This document shows, piece by piece, positions 44,357-53,235 of a stretch of DNA of 64,000 nt (its first letter is position 1; each line of letters starts with the position of its first letter). The stretch is from Bin87 sp965203855 (lineage in GTDB: Bacteria; Chloroflexota; Dehalococcoidia; Lucifugimonadales; UBA3495). Position numbers and translations under genes: made by a program. A model generated the notes under the pieces. It did no database searches. It was not told the DNA's origin and was given only the letters and a program-made list of their open reading frames with translations. The stretch is taken from positions 1,178,001 through 1,242,000 of the forward strand of contig CBDBDN010000005.1 of the NCBI GenBank assembly GCA_965203855.1, given 5' to 3'.

Positions 44357-44553
44357 ATTCCCCGTCATTCACCAGTTCATTGCCATTCCAAGGTTCCCCG
44401 TCATTCCGGCAATTCCCCGTCATTCCGACAATTCCCGGTCATTCCGGCAATTCCCCGTCATTCCGGCAATTCCCCGTCATTCCGCAGTTCATTGCCATTC
44501 CGACAATTCACCGTCATTCTCAAACTAACCGTCATTCCGGCGAAAGCCGGAAT
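44357..44553 (+). repeat. Tandem 18-19-bp half-units ending in a complete palindrome
   Basis: About eight units of CCCCGTCATTCCGGCAATT with variants run head to tail, followed by the complete copy CCGTCATTCCGGCGAAAGCC... (44530-44553) with loop GAAA. It fills the spacer 44295-44555 between two minus-strand genes. Confidence 0.88.
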
Positions 44554-44555
44554 CC

Positions 44556-45152
44556 CTATTGCCATTGCGCCAGCATCTCGTCGGCAATCTCCACCAGCTT
44601 CTCTTCGTTGAGCGCGCCTATCCATTTGCGATGCAGGGCGCCGTCGGCGGTGATAAACAGCGTGGCCGGCAGCCCGGTAATGAGCAGCTCCCGAACCACG
44701 CTGGCGTCGTCCGTATAGCCGGCCGGATAGGCAATCTCCAGGTCGTTGAGCAGCGCTTTGGCATCGTCCTGGCTGCCCAGGCTGAAAAACTGCCCCAGGT
44801 CAACGCCAACGACCAGGACGCGGCCGGCGTAGTCATCAGCGAATCTCTGAAAGTCGGGCATCTCGGCCCGGCAGGGCGGGCAGAGGCCGGCCCAGAAATT
44901 GAGCGCTACCGGCCGGCCCCGCAAATCCGACAGCATCAGGGCATCCCCCCCGCCAACCGCATCGGCTCCCTGGTACAGGACAATCGGGAAATCGTAGATG
45001 GCCGCAGCCTCGCCCCCGCCATCACCCGGCGCCGCGCCGGCCGAGCAGGCCACGGCAAACAGCAGGCCCAGCCCCACGACAAGGACGGCGCCGACGCTGC
45101 GCGGCAAACGGAGCAATACGATAGAGAGTTGGCGGCAAGTTGCGCTTTTCAT
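44556..45152 (-). CDS. Thioredoxin-like lipoprotein (TlpA/ResA type)
   Basis: A signal peptide ends in LLFAVACSAG, a plausible lipobox with Cys at about residue 36, so the protein is likely lipid-anchored outside the membrane. The thioredoxin domain has LRGRPVALNFWAGLCPPCRAEMP (CPPC) and TGLPATLFITADG with the cis-Pro. Such proteins reduce or oxidise cysteines of exported proteins, for example in cytochrome c assembly. It is divergent from an Rrf2 regulator. ATG 45152 (MKSATCRQ) is preferred to 45188 because of its basic start. Confidence 0.85.
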   Translation of the reverse strand: MKSATCRQLSIVLLRLPRSVGAVLVVGLGLLFAVACSAGAAPGDGGGEAAAIYDFPIVLYQGADAVGGGDALMLSDLRGRPVALNFWAGLCPPCRAEMPDFQRFADDYAGRVLVVGVDLGQFFSLGSQDDAKALLNDLEIAYPAGYTDDASVVRELLITGLPATLFITADGALHRKWIGALNEEKLVEIADEMLAQWQ

Positions 45153-45243
45153 ACCCCACAGAGTAACACAAACCCAGCATTCCCTCACCTAACCCCCTTA
45201 CCAAGGAGAACGGCAGCGGTTGTCGGTGAGGTAAAGGCCGGCG

Positions 45244-45273
45244 TTGGCATCGCTTGGCGAAAGGCGTTATAAT
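45244..45273 (+). promoter_or_regulatory. Promoter of the Rrf2-family gene
   Basis: The -35 TTGGCA (45244-45249) and consensus -10 TATAAT (45268-45273) are 18 bp apart, 22 nt before the GTG start. It lies in the 143-bp divergent spacer to the thioredoxin lipoprotein gene, where an autoregulatory site would be expected. Confidence 0.7.
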
Positions 45274-45295
45274 AGCCGGACACGGAGGTGTCGGC

Positions 45296-45733
45296 GTGCG
45301 TATTCCGATGAAAGTTGACTACGGAGTCCGCGCTCTCGTTGAGCTGGCCATGCGCTACGGAGACGGGCCAGTGCAGACTGCGGCAATCGCTTACCGGCAG
45401 GGCATCCCGGAGCCGTACCTGGAGCGGCTGATGTCCTCGCTGAACCGGGGCGGATTCGTACACAGCCGCCGCGGTCCCCAAGGCGGCCACCTGCTGGCCC
45501 GGGAACCGTCCGCCGTCAACCTGTACGAAGTAATGCGGGAACTGGACAGCAGCGCCTCTCCCCTGGACTGCCTGGCCCTGCCTACGGACTGTATGTTCGC
45601 GGATTGCTGCGCGCAGCAAGAAATCTGGCAGTCCGTTGAGGATTCCATCCAGCAAGTGCTGCAAGCAACCACCCTGGCCCACCTGGCAGAACGCCAGAGC
45701 GCCCTGACTAACCGTAGGCGATCGTGCGGATGA
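45296..45733 (+). CDS. Rrf2-family transcription regulator, possible Fe-S sensor
   Basis: The 145-residue winged-helix protein reads MKVDYGVRALVELAMRYGDG, then PEPYLERLMSSLNRGGFVHS and RRGPQGGHLLAREPSAVNLY, the standard Rrf2 DNA-binding domain. The segment SPLDCLALPTDCMFADCCAQ contains four Cys, with three at spacing x6-x4, similar to the Fe-S ligands of IscR/NsrR. It starts at GTG 45296 with GGAGG upstream. The divergent thioredoxin gene is the natural target, which suggests redox control. Confidence 0.9.
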   Translation: MRIPMKVDYGVRALVELAMRYGDGPVQTAAIAYRQGIPEPYLERLMSSLNRGGFVHSRRGPQGGHLLAREPSAVNLYEVMRELDSSASPLDCLALPTDCMFADCCAQQEIWQSVEDSIQQVLQATTLAHLAERQSALTNRRRSCG

Positions 45734-45831
45734 CGCCGCCGAGGGTGCGCCGGTAGCATGGTATCCGATCTTTTCAAGCGGCTTTATTATGGAGCCGTCT
45801 CTACGGCGAAAGCCTGAAATGCATCGGAGTG

Positions 45832-45997
45832 CGTGGATTTCGGCTTTCGCCGGAATGACGGAATAATAGACGCGGCCGGCCGGTGCGTGATAGAATGGAA
45901 ATTGCTGGATTATGACACTGCCAGCGTCCTGACCGGGCAGTATAGCAGAACTGCCGGGCGGTTGTGGGAAACCCGCATTGACTTTATGCATCCCTAA
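45832..45997 (+). pseudogene. Fragment of an SGNH-protein C-terminal repeat, fused to a palindrome
   Basis: From 45857 to the stop at 45995-45997 the frame reads DGIIDAAGRCVIEWKLLDYD, then TASVLTGQYSRTAGRLWETRID, clearly the last about 45 residues of the C-terminal repeat of the 1.7-kb and 46-kb genes. No start or upstream domain is present. It joins directly to an intergenic palindrome (GGCTTTCGCCGGAATGACGG); the gene family itself has CCGGATGACGGG at that point, so a 9-12-bp near-identity may have joined them. Confidence 0.85.
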
Positions 45998-46055
45998 CTG
46001 CGGACCATTTGCCGGGTAGTTTGGGAGACGCTCTTTGAATATACAGGGTGAAAGT

Positions 46056-48005
46056 ATGCGCCGCAACAAGAAATAATTGTTTTACGGCATAATGATAATT
46101 ATGACGCTGGCCGTTATTGAGGGGATGGCGCAGGCGGCTTACTATATCGCTTACCGGGGGGTTTAACGGGGGCGGGTCGCCCCGTCCGCAACCGGCGGCA
46201 GATGCAACATCAAATGACGCGGAGGGGTTCTCTCGTCGTTGGATACAGCATCCCTATTACGGCTACACCCGGTGGGAAGCGGAGCACCCGCTGAATCAGG
46301 CGCCGCCGCCGCGCCGTCAAGATGGCGTCGTACTGATTGGGCTGCTGGGCGGTTCGGTGAGCCGGGATGTTACCGATGCTTTCCAGAGTGCGCTGGAAGC
46401 CTGGTTTCGGGACAACGGCATCCCGCAGCGGCCCGTAGCGCTGGGACTGGCCTACTCCTATGTTAACCAGCCCCAGCAGATGATGATAGTTGCTAACACC
46501 TTGGGCTTGGGAGGAGAGTACGACATCATTGTCAACCTGGATGGATATAACGAGCTGGACGCTACGCATAGAAACTACTTTGATTTCGGAGTATCTCCTT
46601 TTTATCCCGGTAAATGGGGACAGTATCATAAGCTTACCGGCACTCAAAAATTGCTGTCCAACCGTATCTATGCGTTGTGGCAGCGCGAGCGGCGGCTTGC
46701 CAAGTTGACTGCGGCGCAGCCTTGGCGATGGTCGGCCCTTTACGGCATCGTTAATCGCTATCTGCGGGAGCGCACTGCGACGCAGATATTGACTCTGAAT
46801 CATGAACTGTCCTATACATCAGATGAATACGACCTGGAACGCGATGGCCCGATTCTGGCCGCCGACCACGATGAATATGAACTGTCCCAAGCGGCAGTGC
46901 GGGTCTGGTATCGCAGCTCTGTGCTGCTGTCCCACTTGAGCCGCGCTGCCGGCGCCGAGTATTATCACTTTCTGCAACCTAATCAGTATGTGCCGGATTC
47001 CAAGCCGCTCAGCGACGAGGAACTGGATTGCTGTTACGGCCCCCAAAGACGACAAGTGCGGCTTTACCGCGATGCTTACCCGTTGCTGCGACGGCTGGGC
47101 GACGAACTGCGGCAGCAGGGTATCAACTACTATGACCTAACACAAATCTTTGCCGACAACCGGGAAACTCTCTACATCGACGTCTGCTGCCATTTCAACG
47201 AGCGCGGGTACGAACTGCTGGCAGCGAGTATGGTGCGGCATCTGGAGCCGGCTCTGCGGGAACGGGCCGCCCTGGCCGCTGCCAGAGCCGGGAAGGGGGG
47301 GATAGTATGCCTGCCGATACGGCGCTGGATGCGGCGATATGGGAAATCTCGCCCATCTACGCGGTCAACAATCTGTATTTTGATGTGCATTACACCGCCG
47401 ACGGCGCACTGAGTTATTCCAGGGACGGCTGCCGACCGGCTGATGCCGCAGCGCCCTTTTTCGTGCGGATTGCGCCGCTGGATATTGCCGACTTGCTGCC
47501 GGGAGGGGACGCTCCCGGCTATAATAGCTACGAATTTCGTTTTGACCGGGATGGCGGAATGATAGACGCCGCCGGCCGGTGCGTGATGGAATACGCGCTG
47601 CCGGACTATGACATTGCGAACGTCTTAACCGGGCAATACAGTCCGGACACGGGGGGGCTGCTGTGGCGGGCCCGCATCACGTTGGATTGGGGCTTTGAGG
47701 TGGAACGCACCGCCGCCGGCGCGCTGCGGTATTCCAAGTACAACTGCCGGCCAATCCATGTTGCAACCGACTTTTTCCTGCATATCGTTCCGGTGGATGC
47801 GGGGGATTTGGAACCGGCTGCTGTTGAGCACGGATTTAATAACTGGGACTTCGCCGGTTTCAGACCGGATGACGGGATAATAGACGCGGACGGCCGATGC
47901 GTAATAGAACGGGAGCTGCCGGATTATGACATTGCCGGCATCCTGACCGGGCAGTACACAGATACTGACGGGCGGCTGTGGGAAACGCGCGTTGACTTTG
48001 AGTAG
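46056..48005 (+). pseudogene. Second SGNH-repeat gene, frameshifted at two G-runs
   Basis: It is the paralogue of the gene at 1728-3716. The signal segment begins at ATG 46056 but has TAA at codon 7 (46074-46076); ATG 46092 or 46101 could restart. A run of 6 G (46156-46161) moves the reading frame into the SGNH body (GLLGGSVSRDVTDAF, VNLDGYNEL, DVCCHFNERGYELLA). A run of 7 G (47295-47301) then shifts it out again, so the body ends prematurely at 47412. The C-terminal repeats continue in another frame from 47307 to 48005. One more G in the second run would rejoin body and repeats. It is either a decayed copy or a switched-off phase-variable copy. Confidence 0.8.
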
Positions 48006-48029
48006 CACCCCAACCGTCATTCCGCACCC

Positions 48030-48060
48030 TCTAACCATCATTCCGGCAAAAGCCGGAATG
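48030..48060 (+). repeat. Intergenic palindrome, single degenerate copy
   Basis: ACCATCATTCCGGCAAAAGC continues to CGGAATG, with loop AAAA instead of GCAA. It abuts the end of the broken SGNH gene and the IS30 remnant. Confidence 0.65.
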
Positions 48061-48089
48061 TGGATTCACATTGCAAGTGCAACGCGGCG

Positions 48090-48799
48090 TCAGCGAATAC
48101 TTCGGTAGGCGGGCTGCGACGCCTTGATTTGTTTCAAGTCCGTCCGGCGCGGCAGAAGCCGTCGCCGCCGGCCGATGGCATTCTCAACTCCCCCTTTCTG
48201 CCACGGCGACTTGACATTCGCAAAAGTAAGTCCGTATGCCCTTGGCGTGCAACCGGTAGCGCCGGGCAAACTCGGTGCCGTTGTCAAAGGTTACACTGCG
48301 CCGCAGCAACAGCGCTTGGCCGTGATTGCCGAACCGCATCAGGTCGGCCTCCCAGCGCCCGGGTATCCTGTGGTCACCAGCCTCCGGGCTGCGCCCGGGC
48401 TATGTTGGAATTAGTGGCGGCGTCCAGCCCGGAATGCGGACGATGGCATTGCCGCCGCCCACGCCAACCCCGTTTGGACTTGCCCCGGGGCAGGTAAAGC
48501 CGCCAGGAATAGTCCTTGGTGCGGGCCGGTTGAGCGTAGATGAACCCGTAGATGCTTGCGTGGGAGATGACCGGGCGTCCGTAATCCAGGGCCAGGCGAC
48601 CGGACACCTGGGCCGGCTGCTGCACGTATTCGGGCTGATAGCCGCCATTGGCGGAGGCATTGCGGTTTAGCTCCCGCGTGATGGTAGATGTCGCGCGATC
48701 CAAAGCTGCCGCAATTTCGGGGACGGAGCAGCCCGCGGTCCGTAATCGGGCAATTTCGCAGCGCTCAACGATGCTGAGCTGTTGATAATGCGTTCCCAT
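48090..48799 (-). pseudogene. IS30-family transposase remnant
   Basis: From ATG 48799 the frame gives the IS30 helix-turn-helix (YQQLSIVERCEIARLRTAGC, AAALDRATSTITRELNRN). Other frames continue with GRWEADLMRFGNHGQALLLR, VTFDNGTEFARRY and finally SPWQKGGVENAIGRRRRLLP, which are the DDE catalytic blocks and C-terminus. At least two frameshifts are required, and about 700 bp replaces the usual about 1 kb, so there is also an internal deletion between the first Asp block and the VTFDNGTEFA block. It cannot be active. Confidence 0.88.
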
Positions 48800-48884
48800 G
48801 GCAACACCATAACCTGGCGTTGCACTTCGTTGGTGAGTTTAGAGAATCCATGGTTGCCGACTCATCACCGTAGAGGCTGGTTAC

Positions 48885-48920
48885 ACCGTCAGATTCCGGC
48901 TTGCGCCGGGATGACGGTTG
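48885..48920 (-). repeat. Intergenic palindrome, single copy with partial MITE flank
   Basis: AGATTCCGGCTTGCGCCGGG (48891-48910) continues to ATGACGG, the inverted orientation, with one mismatch in the stem. The flank ACACCGTC resembles the inner part of the paired element. It separates rpsI from the IS30 remnant. Confidence 0.65.
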
Positions 48921-48992
48921 GAGGTGAATGACGGTTTGGGTGATGCCGCCGGTATGACCAGTTGAGTATGCCGCAATGCCGGTTGAAATCGC

Positions 48993-49412
48993 CTAACGCT
49001 TGGTGTACTGCGGCGCGCGGCGGGCGCGCTTGAGGCCGTACTTCTTGCTTTCCTTGACCCGCGCATCCCGAGTTACAAAGCCCGCGCGCCGCAGGCCCGG
49101 TTTCAGCGCCGGGTCAAAGTTGACCAACGCCCGCGTGATGCCGTGCCGGATGGCCTCCGCCTGGGCATTCACGCCGCCGCCCAGCACTTGCGCCATCACG
49201 CGGAACCGTCCCACCGTCCCGGAAATTACGAACGGTTCCCGTATCGTGGACTGCCAGGGCAGCCAGTTGAAGTATTCCTCCATCGGCTTGCCGTTGACAA
49301 TAATGGCGGTGCCGTCGTCCGGGTATAGGCGCACTTTGGCGATGGCCGTCTTGCGCTTGCCGGTAGCGTAGATGTACTGCTGCTGATGCTGCGGTTCGGT
49401 TGTGGTCACCAT
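48993..49412 (-). CDS. rpsI: Ribosomal protein uS9
   Basis: The 139-residue protein has the uS9 features YIYATGKRKTAIAKVRLYPD, AQAEAIRHGITRALVNFDPA and the C-terminal GLKRARRAPQYTKR that reaches the P site tRNA. It is the last gene of the ribosomal block and follows rplM in the usual order. Confidence 0.97.
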   Translation of the reverse strand: MVTTTEPQHQQQYIYATGKRKTAIAKVRLYPDDGTAIIVNGKPMEEYFNWLPWQSTIREPFVISGTVGRFRVMAQVLGGGVNAQAEAIRHGITRALVNFDPALKPGLRRAGFVTRDARVKESKKYGLKRARRAPQYTKR

Positions 49413-49508
49413 TGCGATTTACCTGCCTGTGAGTAGCGGCGGCGCGTTAGTAGAGTAGAACGGGAATCGGACGGAGCGGAACGGGACGGGCGGCCCAACC
49501 TTGATGCC

Positions 49509-49535
49509 GCCATTCCGGCTTGCGCCGGAATCCAT
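49509..49535 (-). repeat. Intergenic palindrome between rplM and rpsI
   Basis: ATTCCGGCTTGCGCCGGAAT sits at 49512-49531 in the 128-bp space between rplM and rpsI. It is the only complete copy found inside the ribosomal block. Confidence 0.75.
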
Positions 49536-49540
49536 TGGCG

Positions 49541-49978
49541 TCATTCGGCATCGGCATTGCCCACCTGCGCGGCGTGGGGATGCTCGGCGCCGGCGTACAC
49601 CCGTAGCCGCCGCAGCATCTGCCGGCCCTGCTTGTTGGACGGCAGCATCCCCTTGACGGCCAGGCGCACTACCCGTTCCGGGCGCTGTTCCATCAGATCC
49701 CGCATCAGAAACGACTTCAGGTTGCCGACATAGCCGCTGTGCCGATAGTACATTTTCTGCGTCAGCTTGCGGCCAGTGATGCGGACATTGCCGGCATTGA
49801 TGACCACTACATGGTCGCCGGTGATGACATGGGGCGTGTAAGTGGGGCGGTCTTTGCCTTGCAGCGCCACGGCTACCTGCCGCGCCAGCCGCCCCAGGCT
49901 GGTGCCCGTGGCGTCAATCACGCGCCAGTTGTCCGGCACGGCGCCGGGCTTGGCAAAGTAAGTGCTGGTTCGTTTCAT
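49541..49978 (-). CDS. rplM: Ribosomal protein uL13
   Basis: The 145-residue protein has the uL13 landmarks WRVIDATGTSLGRLARQVAV, HVITGDHVVVINAGNVRITG and AVKGMLPSNKQGRQMLRRLR. It binds 23S rRNA early in assembly. It begins 4 nt after truA. Confidence 0.97.
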   Translation of the reverse strand: MKRTSTYFAKPGAVPDNWRVIDATGTSLGRLARQVAVALQGKDRPTYTPHVITGDHVVVINAGNVRITGRKLTQKMYYRHSGYVGNLKSFLMRDLMEQRPERVVRLAVKGMLPSNKQGRQMLRRLRVYAGAEHPHAAQVGNADAE

Positions 49979-49982
49979 TTGC

Positions 49983-50891
49983 TCAATTACCTTTCAGCAA
50001 GTGGTCATATTCCGGGTAATAAACCGACTCCAGGCAAAGCCCATGCGCCGGCAACGCTGCGATTTGACGAGTTTGACCGTATTGACTGGCGGATTGGCCG
50101 GGTTGACTAGATTGACTAAATTGACTGGATTGATTGGATTGATTGGCGGATTGGTCGGGTTGACTGAATTGATTGGCGGATTGGCCGGATTGAAAGAAGC
50201 TTCTGCCGGCTAACGCATCGGCCAAGGCGTGAACCGGCAAGTTTCCCCGTCCAATTGCCACCAGTATAGCGTTGATGCGCCGGATTTGATGCCGCAGAAA
50301 CCCGTTTGCCGAACATTCAATAACGATAATATCCGCATTGCCCGCATCCCGTTCCACATTCCATTGATACACCAGCCGGACGGCGCTGCGTTCTGCCGGA
50401 TGCTGCGGAACTATCTGCCGAAAATCCCGGATGCCCAGGATGCTGGCCGCCGCCCGCCGCATCGCCGCCAGGTCCAGCGGCTCCGCAATATGGCAGCAGC
50501 TATAGCGCAGCAGCGGCGCCGGCTGCCGGCGGTTGAGGATATGATAGCGGTAGCATCGGCGGGCTGCGCTGCGTCGGGAATGAAACTCCGGCGGCGCATC
50601 TGCCGCCGCCAACACTCTGATTGCCGGCGGCAGATAGTGGTTCAACGCTCGCCGGAATACAGCGCATCCATAAGGCCGGGCGGTAGTGAAATCCACCACT
50701 TGGCCGTTGGCGTGGGCGCCGGCGTCGGTGCGGCTGGCCGCCCGCAGGCGTACCCTTTCGCCGGTAAGCTTGCCGATGGCAGTTTCCAACTCGCCCTGTA
50801 TAGTAGGAGCGTTGGCCTGCCACTGGAAACCGGCGTAACCCGTGCCGTCATAGGCAACGGTAAGGGCGATACGGCGCATCCCGCAAGTCAT
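49983..50891 (-). CDS. truA: tRNA pseudouridine synthase A with Ser/Gln-rich insertion
   Basis: The enzyme makes pseudouridine at positions 38-40 of tRNA. The catalytic Asp is in RAASRTDAGAHANGQVVDF, and LRHQIRRINAILVAIGRGNL is the conserved C-terminal block. Between that block and the final ALPAHGLCLESVYYP is an insertion of about 45 residues made of Ser, Gln, Asn and Phe (NQFSQPDQSANQSNQSSQFS and onward), encoded by short tandem DNA repeats at about 50078-50200. The start is ambiguous: TTG 50897, ATG 50891 or ATG 50879, none with a clear ribosome site. Confidence 0.92.
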   Translation of the reverse strand: MTCGMRRIALTVAYDGTGYAGFQWQANAPTIQGELETAIGKLTGERVRLRAASRTDAGAHANGQVVDFTTARPYGCAVFRRALNHYLPPAIRVLAAADAPPEFHSRRSAARRCYRYHILNRRQPAPLLRYSCCHIAEPLDLAAMRRAAASILGIRDFRQIVPQHPAERSAVRLVYQWNVERDAGNADIIVIECSANGFLRHQIRRINAILVAIGRGNLPVHALADALAGRSFFQSGQSANQFSQPDQSANQSNQSSQFSQSSQPGQSASQYGQTRQIAALPAHGLCLESVYYPEYDHLLKGN

Positions 50892-51013
50892 CGTCAATCC
50901 GTCGTCGTGGTCGTAATGTCAATTCGCGGCTGGTTTGGCTATGGCGGTTCCTCTCCGGTGCGGCATAGTGTGTAGCGGTGCGGCAGGAAACGGTACGATA
51001 AGACGCCGGCGGG

Positions 51014-51367
51014 CTAAACCAGCTCAATGACGGCCATATCGGCGCCGTCCCCCTGCCGGGGCCCCAGCTTGATGATGCGGGTATAGCCGCCCGGCCTTGC
51101 GGCGTAGCGCTCGCCCAATTCGTCAAAAATTTTGGCGACCACATCTTTTTGCGGCAGTTGACGCAGGGCCGTGCGGCGGTTGTGCAACGTCCCTTTCTTG
51201 CCGTGCGTAATCAGCTTTTCCGCCATTATCCGCGTCTCCTTGGCCTTGGCCAAGGTTGTAGTGATGCGCTCATGGCGGATCAGATCCGCGGTCAGCCCGC
51301 GCAGCAGAGCCTTGCGCTGGTCTTTGTAGCGGCTCAGTTTGCGGCCGGCCACTCGGTGCGACGGCAT
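51014..51367 (-). CDS. rplQ: Ribosomal protein bL17
   Basis: The 117-residue protein has LSRYKDQRKALLRGLTADLI, HERITTTLAKAKETR and AEKLITHGKKGTLHNRRTAL followed by GGYTRIIKLGPRQGDGA, all typical of bL17. It starts 2 nt after the rpoA stop, the standard position in the alpha operon. Confidence 0.97.
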   Translation of the reverse strand: MPSHRVAGRKLSRYKDQRKALLRGLTADLIRHERITTTLAKAKETRIMAEKLITHGKKGTLHNRRTALRQLPQKDVVAKIFDELGERYAARPGGYTRIIKLGPRQGDGADMAVIELV

Positions 51368-51369
51368 AA

Positions 51370-52479
51370 TTAATCCCTCTCGTCATCGTAGTCAAGTGCG
51401 TCGGTGTCGTCCGGGTCAAACACCGCTGGCCCGGTGGACAGCGTATCCGACCCGTCCGCAAAGTCAGTAGGGGAAACCTGGTCCGGATCCGGCTCTGCGC
51501 CGGCGGCGCCCATCCGCGCCGGGCTGACGCCCAGCTCCGCCAGCCTGAGCTGCAATTCCGACAGCGATTTCTGGCCGAAATTGCGTATCGCCAGCAGGTC
51601 GTCCGTGCTCAGGTCCAGCACCTGCCCCACCCGGTCCAGCCGCGCCCGTTTCAGGCAGTTCAGCGTCCGGGATGACAAATCCAGCCGTTCCACCGGCATC
51701 AGATAGACCTCGGCGGCCACCGACAGGCTGCTGGTGTCCATCGGCGAGTCCGCCGGACGACTCAGCCCGTTGAACATATAGAAATACTGCGCCAGGTTTT
51801 CGGACGCTTCCTGGATGGCGGCCAGCGGCGTAACCGCCCCGTCCGTCCATACTTTCAGAATCAGCCGTTCCCGGTCAGTTTGCTGCCCCACCATTATCTG
51901 CTCTACGGCGTACTCCACCTTGCGAACCGGGTTGTAGATGGCGTCCACCGGCAGCACGCCCACCGGCAGCCCAACCATATCGTCGTTCTGCGAAACCTGC
52001 CGATAGCCCTTGCCCGATTCCACATTGAACTCAATGGAGAGGGACACATCCGGGCTGTCCAGCGTTGCCAGATGCAGTTCCGGGTTCACAATCTGGTAGT
52101 CGCTGGCTACTGCAATGTCGCCCGCGCACACCCGCCCTTCTCCGGCAACATCCAGGCGCATCTTGCCGGGACGCTTGCTCAAAGCGTGAATGCGGATGCG
52201 CTTCACGCTGAGCAGGAGGTCCATCACCTCCTCTTTGACGCCGGGTATGACGGTGTATTCGTGGGCCACGCCGTCAATTTTGACCCAGGTAATCGCCGTG
52301 CCCTGAATGGAGCTGAGCAGCAGGCGCCGCAGCGGATTGCCCACCGTAGTCGCAAAGCCGCGTTCCAGCGGCTCCAGCGCCACGCAGGCATAGGTGTCCG
52401 TGCTTTCGATAGCCCGGATGCTGGGCGGCGGAGCTTCGACTTCCGCCTCCCGCATCGGAGGAAACTGATTAGTCAACAT
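51370..52479 (-). CDS. rpoA: RNA polymerase alpha subunit
   Basis: The 369-residue protein has the dimerisation domain (FATTVGNPLRRLLLSSIQGT; KEEVMDLLLSVKRIRIHALS) and the C-terminal DNA- and activator-binding domain (LDLSSRTLNCLKRARLDRVG, DLLAIRNFGQKSLSELQLRL). About 45 acidic residues with Asp and Ala extend past the normal end. The order rpsM-rpsK-rpsD-rpoA-rplQ is complete here. Confidence 0.97.
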   Translation of the reverse strand: MLTNQFPPMREAEVEAPPPSIRAIESTDTYACVALEPLERGFATTVGNPLRRLLLSSIQGTAITWVKIDGVAHEYTVIPGVKEEVMDLLLSVKRIRIHALSKRPGKMRLDVAGEGRVCAGDIAVASDYQIVNPELHLATLDSPDVSLSIEFNVESGKGYRQVSQNDDMVGLPVGVLPVDAIYNPVRKVEYAVEQIMVGQQTDRERLILKVWTDGAVTPLAAIQEASENLAQYFYMFNGLSRPADSPMDTSSLSVAAEVYLMPVERLDLSSRTLNCLKRARLDRVGQVLDLSTDDLLAIRNFGQKSLSELQLRLAELGVSPARMGAAGAEPDPDQVSPTDFADGSDTLSTGPAVFDPDDTDALDYDDERD

Positions 52480-52487
52480 TCGGGTGC

Positions 52488-53114
52488 TTACCTCGAGTAG
52501 TACTCGACGATGAGGCGCGAGTTGATGGTGTCGGGCAGCTCGTTGTCCGGAGGCAGGGCGTGTACCGTCCCCTCCATCCGCGTCAAGTCCAGCGTGAGCC
52601 AGCTGGGCTGCGTGCGCTTGGGCAGCCCCTCCGTCCGTTCCCCAAAGAAATCCCGCTTGCGCGAAGTTTCCGCCCAGCCGATGGTCTGCCCCGGCCCGGT
52701 CAAAAACGACGGTATGTCCGTCTTGCGTCCGTTGACAGTGAAATGCCCGTGCTGCACCATCTGGCGGGCCTGCTTGCGCGAGTCGGCAAAGCCCAGCAGA
52801 TAGATTACATTGTCCAGCCGGCGTTCCAGCGTCCGCAGCAGGTTGTTCCCGGAGATGCCCGGCGTGTTGAAAGCGTCCGTCATATACTTGCGGAACTGGC
52901 TTTCCATAATGCCGTACATCTGGCGCGCCTTCTGCTTTTCGCGCAGGTGAACGCCGTAGTCGGAAACCCGCCGCCGGCGCATACCCCCGCCGCCGGGCGG
53001 AATATGCCGCCGCTCAATGGCGCAGCGCGGCGAATAGCAGCGGTCGCCTTTCAGAAAAAGCTTCTCCCCGGCCCGGCGGCACAGGCGACAGGATGGCCCA
53101 GTATATCTGCCCAT
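52488..53114 (-). CDS. rpsD: Ribosomal protein uS4, zinc-binding form
   Basis: The 208-residue protein begins with a zinc knuckle, Cys-x2-Cys in SCRLCRRAGEKLF and Cys-x4-Cys in RCYSPRCAIERR, i.e. the C+ form. RTLERRLDNVIYLLGFADSR and VQHGHFTVNGRKTDIPSF form the S4 domain. uS4 initiates small-subunit assembly and often represses its own operon. Confidence 0.96.
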   Translation of the reverse strand: MGRYTGPSCRLCRRAGEKLFLKGDRCYSPRCAIERRHIPPGGGGMRRRRVSDYGVHLREKQKARQMYGIMESQFRKYMTDAFNTPGISGNNLLRTLERRLDNVIYLLGFADSRKQARQMVQHGHFTVNGRKTDIPSFLTGPGQTIGWAETSRKRDFFGERTEGLPKRTQPSWLTLDLTRMEGTVHALPPDNELPDTINSRLIVEYYSR

Positions 53115-53165
53115 AAATTGTTCGTCCCTGCTGGTAGTGTGAATTCCAATCGGTAGGCGGGATTC

Positions 53166-53235
53166 ATCCGGCCCGGCCCAAGTTAGGCAAAGCCAAATTA
53201 GGCCAAGCCAAGTTAGGCCAGACCAAGCTAGACCC
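53166..53235 (+). repeat. Short tandem repeats between rpsK and rpsD
   Basis: About four copies of a 14-15-bp unit (GCCCAAGTTAGGCAAA, GCCAAATTAGGCCAA, GCCAAGTTAGGCCAG, ACCAAGCTAGACCC) fill the 113-nt intercistronic space and overlap the rpsK stop region. Confidence 0.8.
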
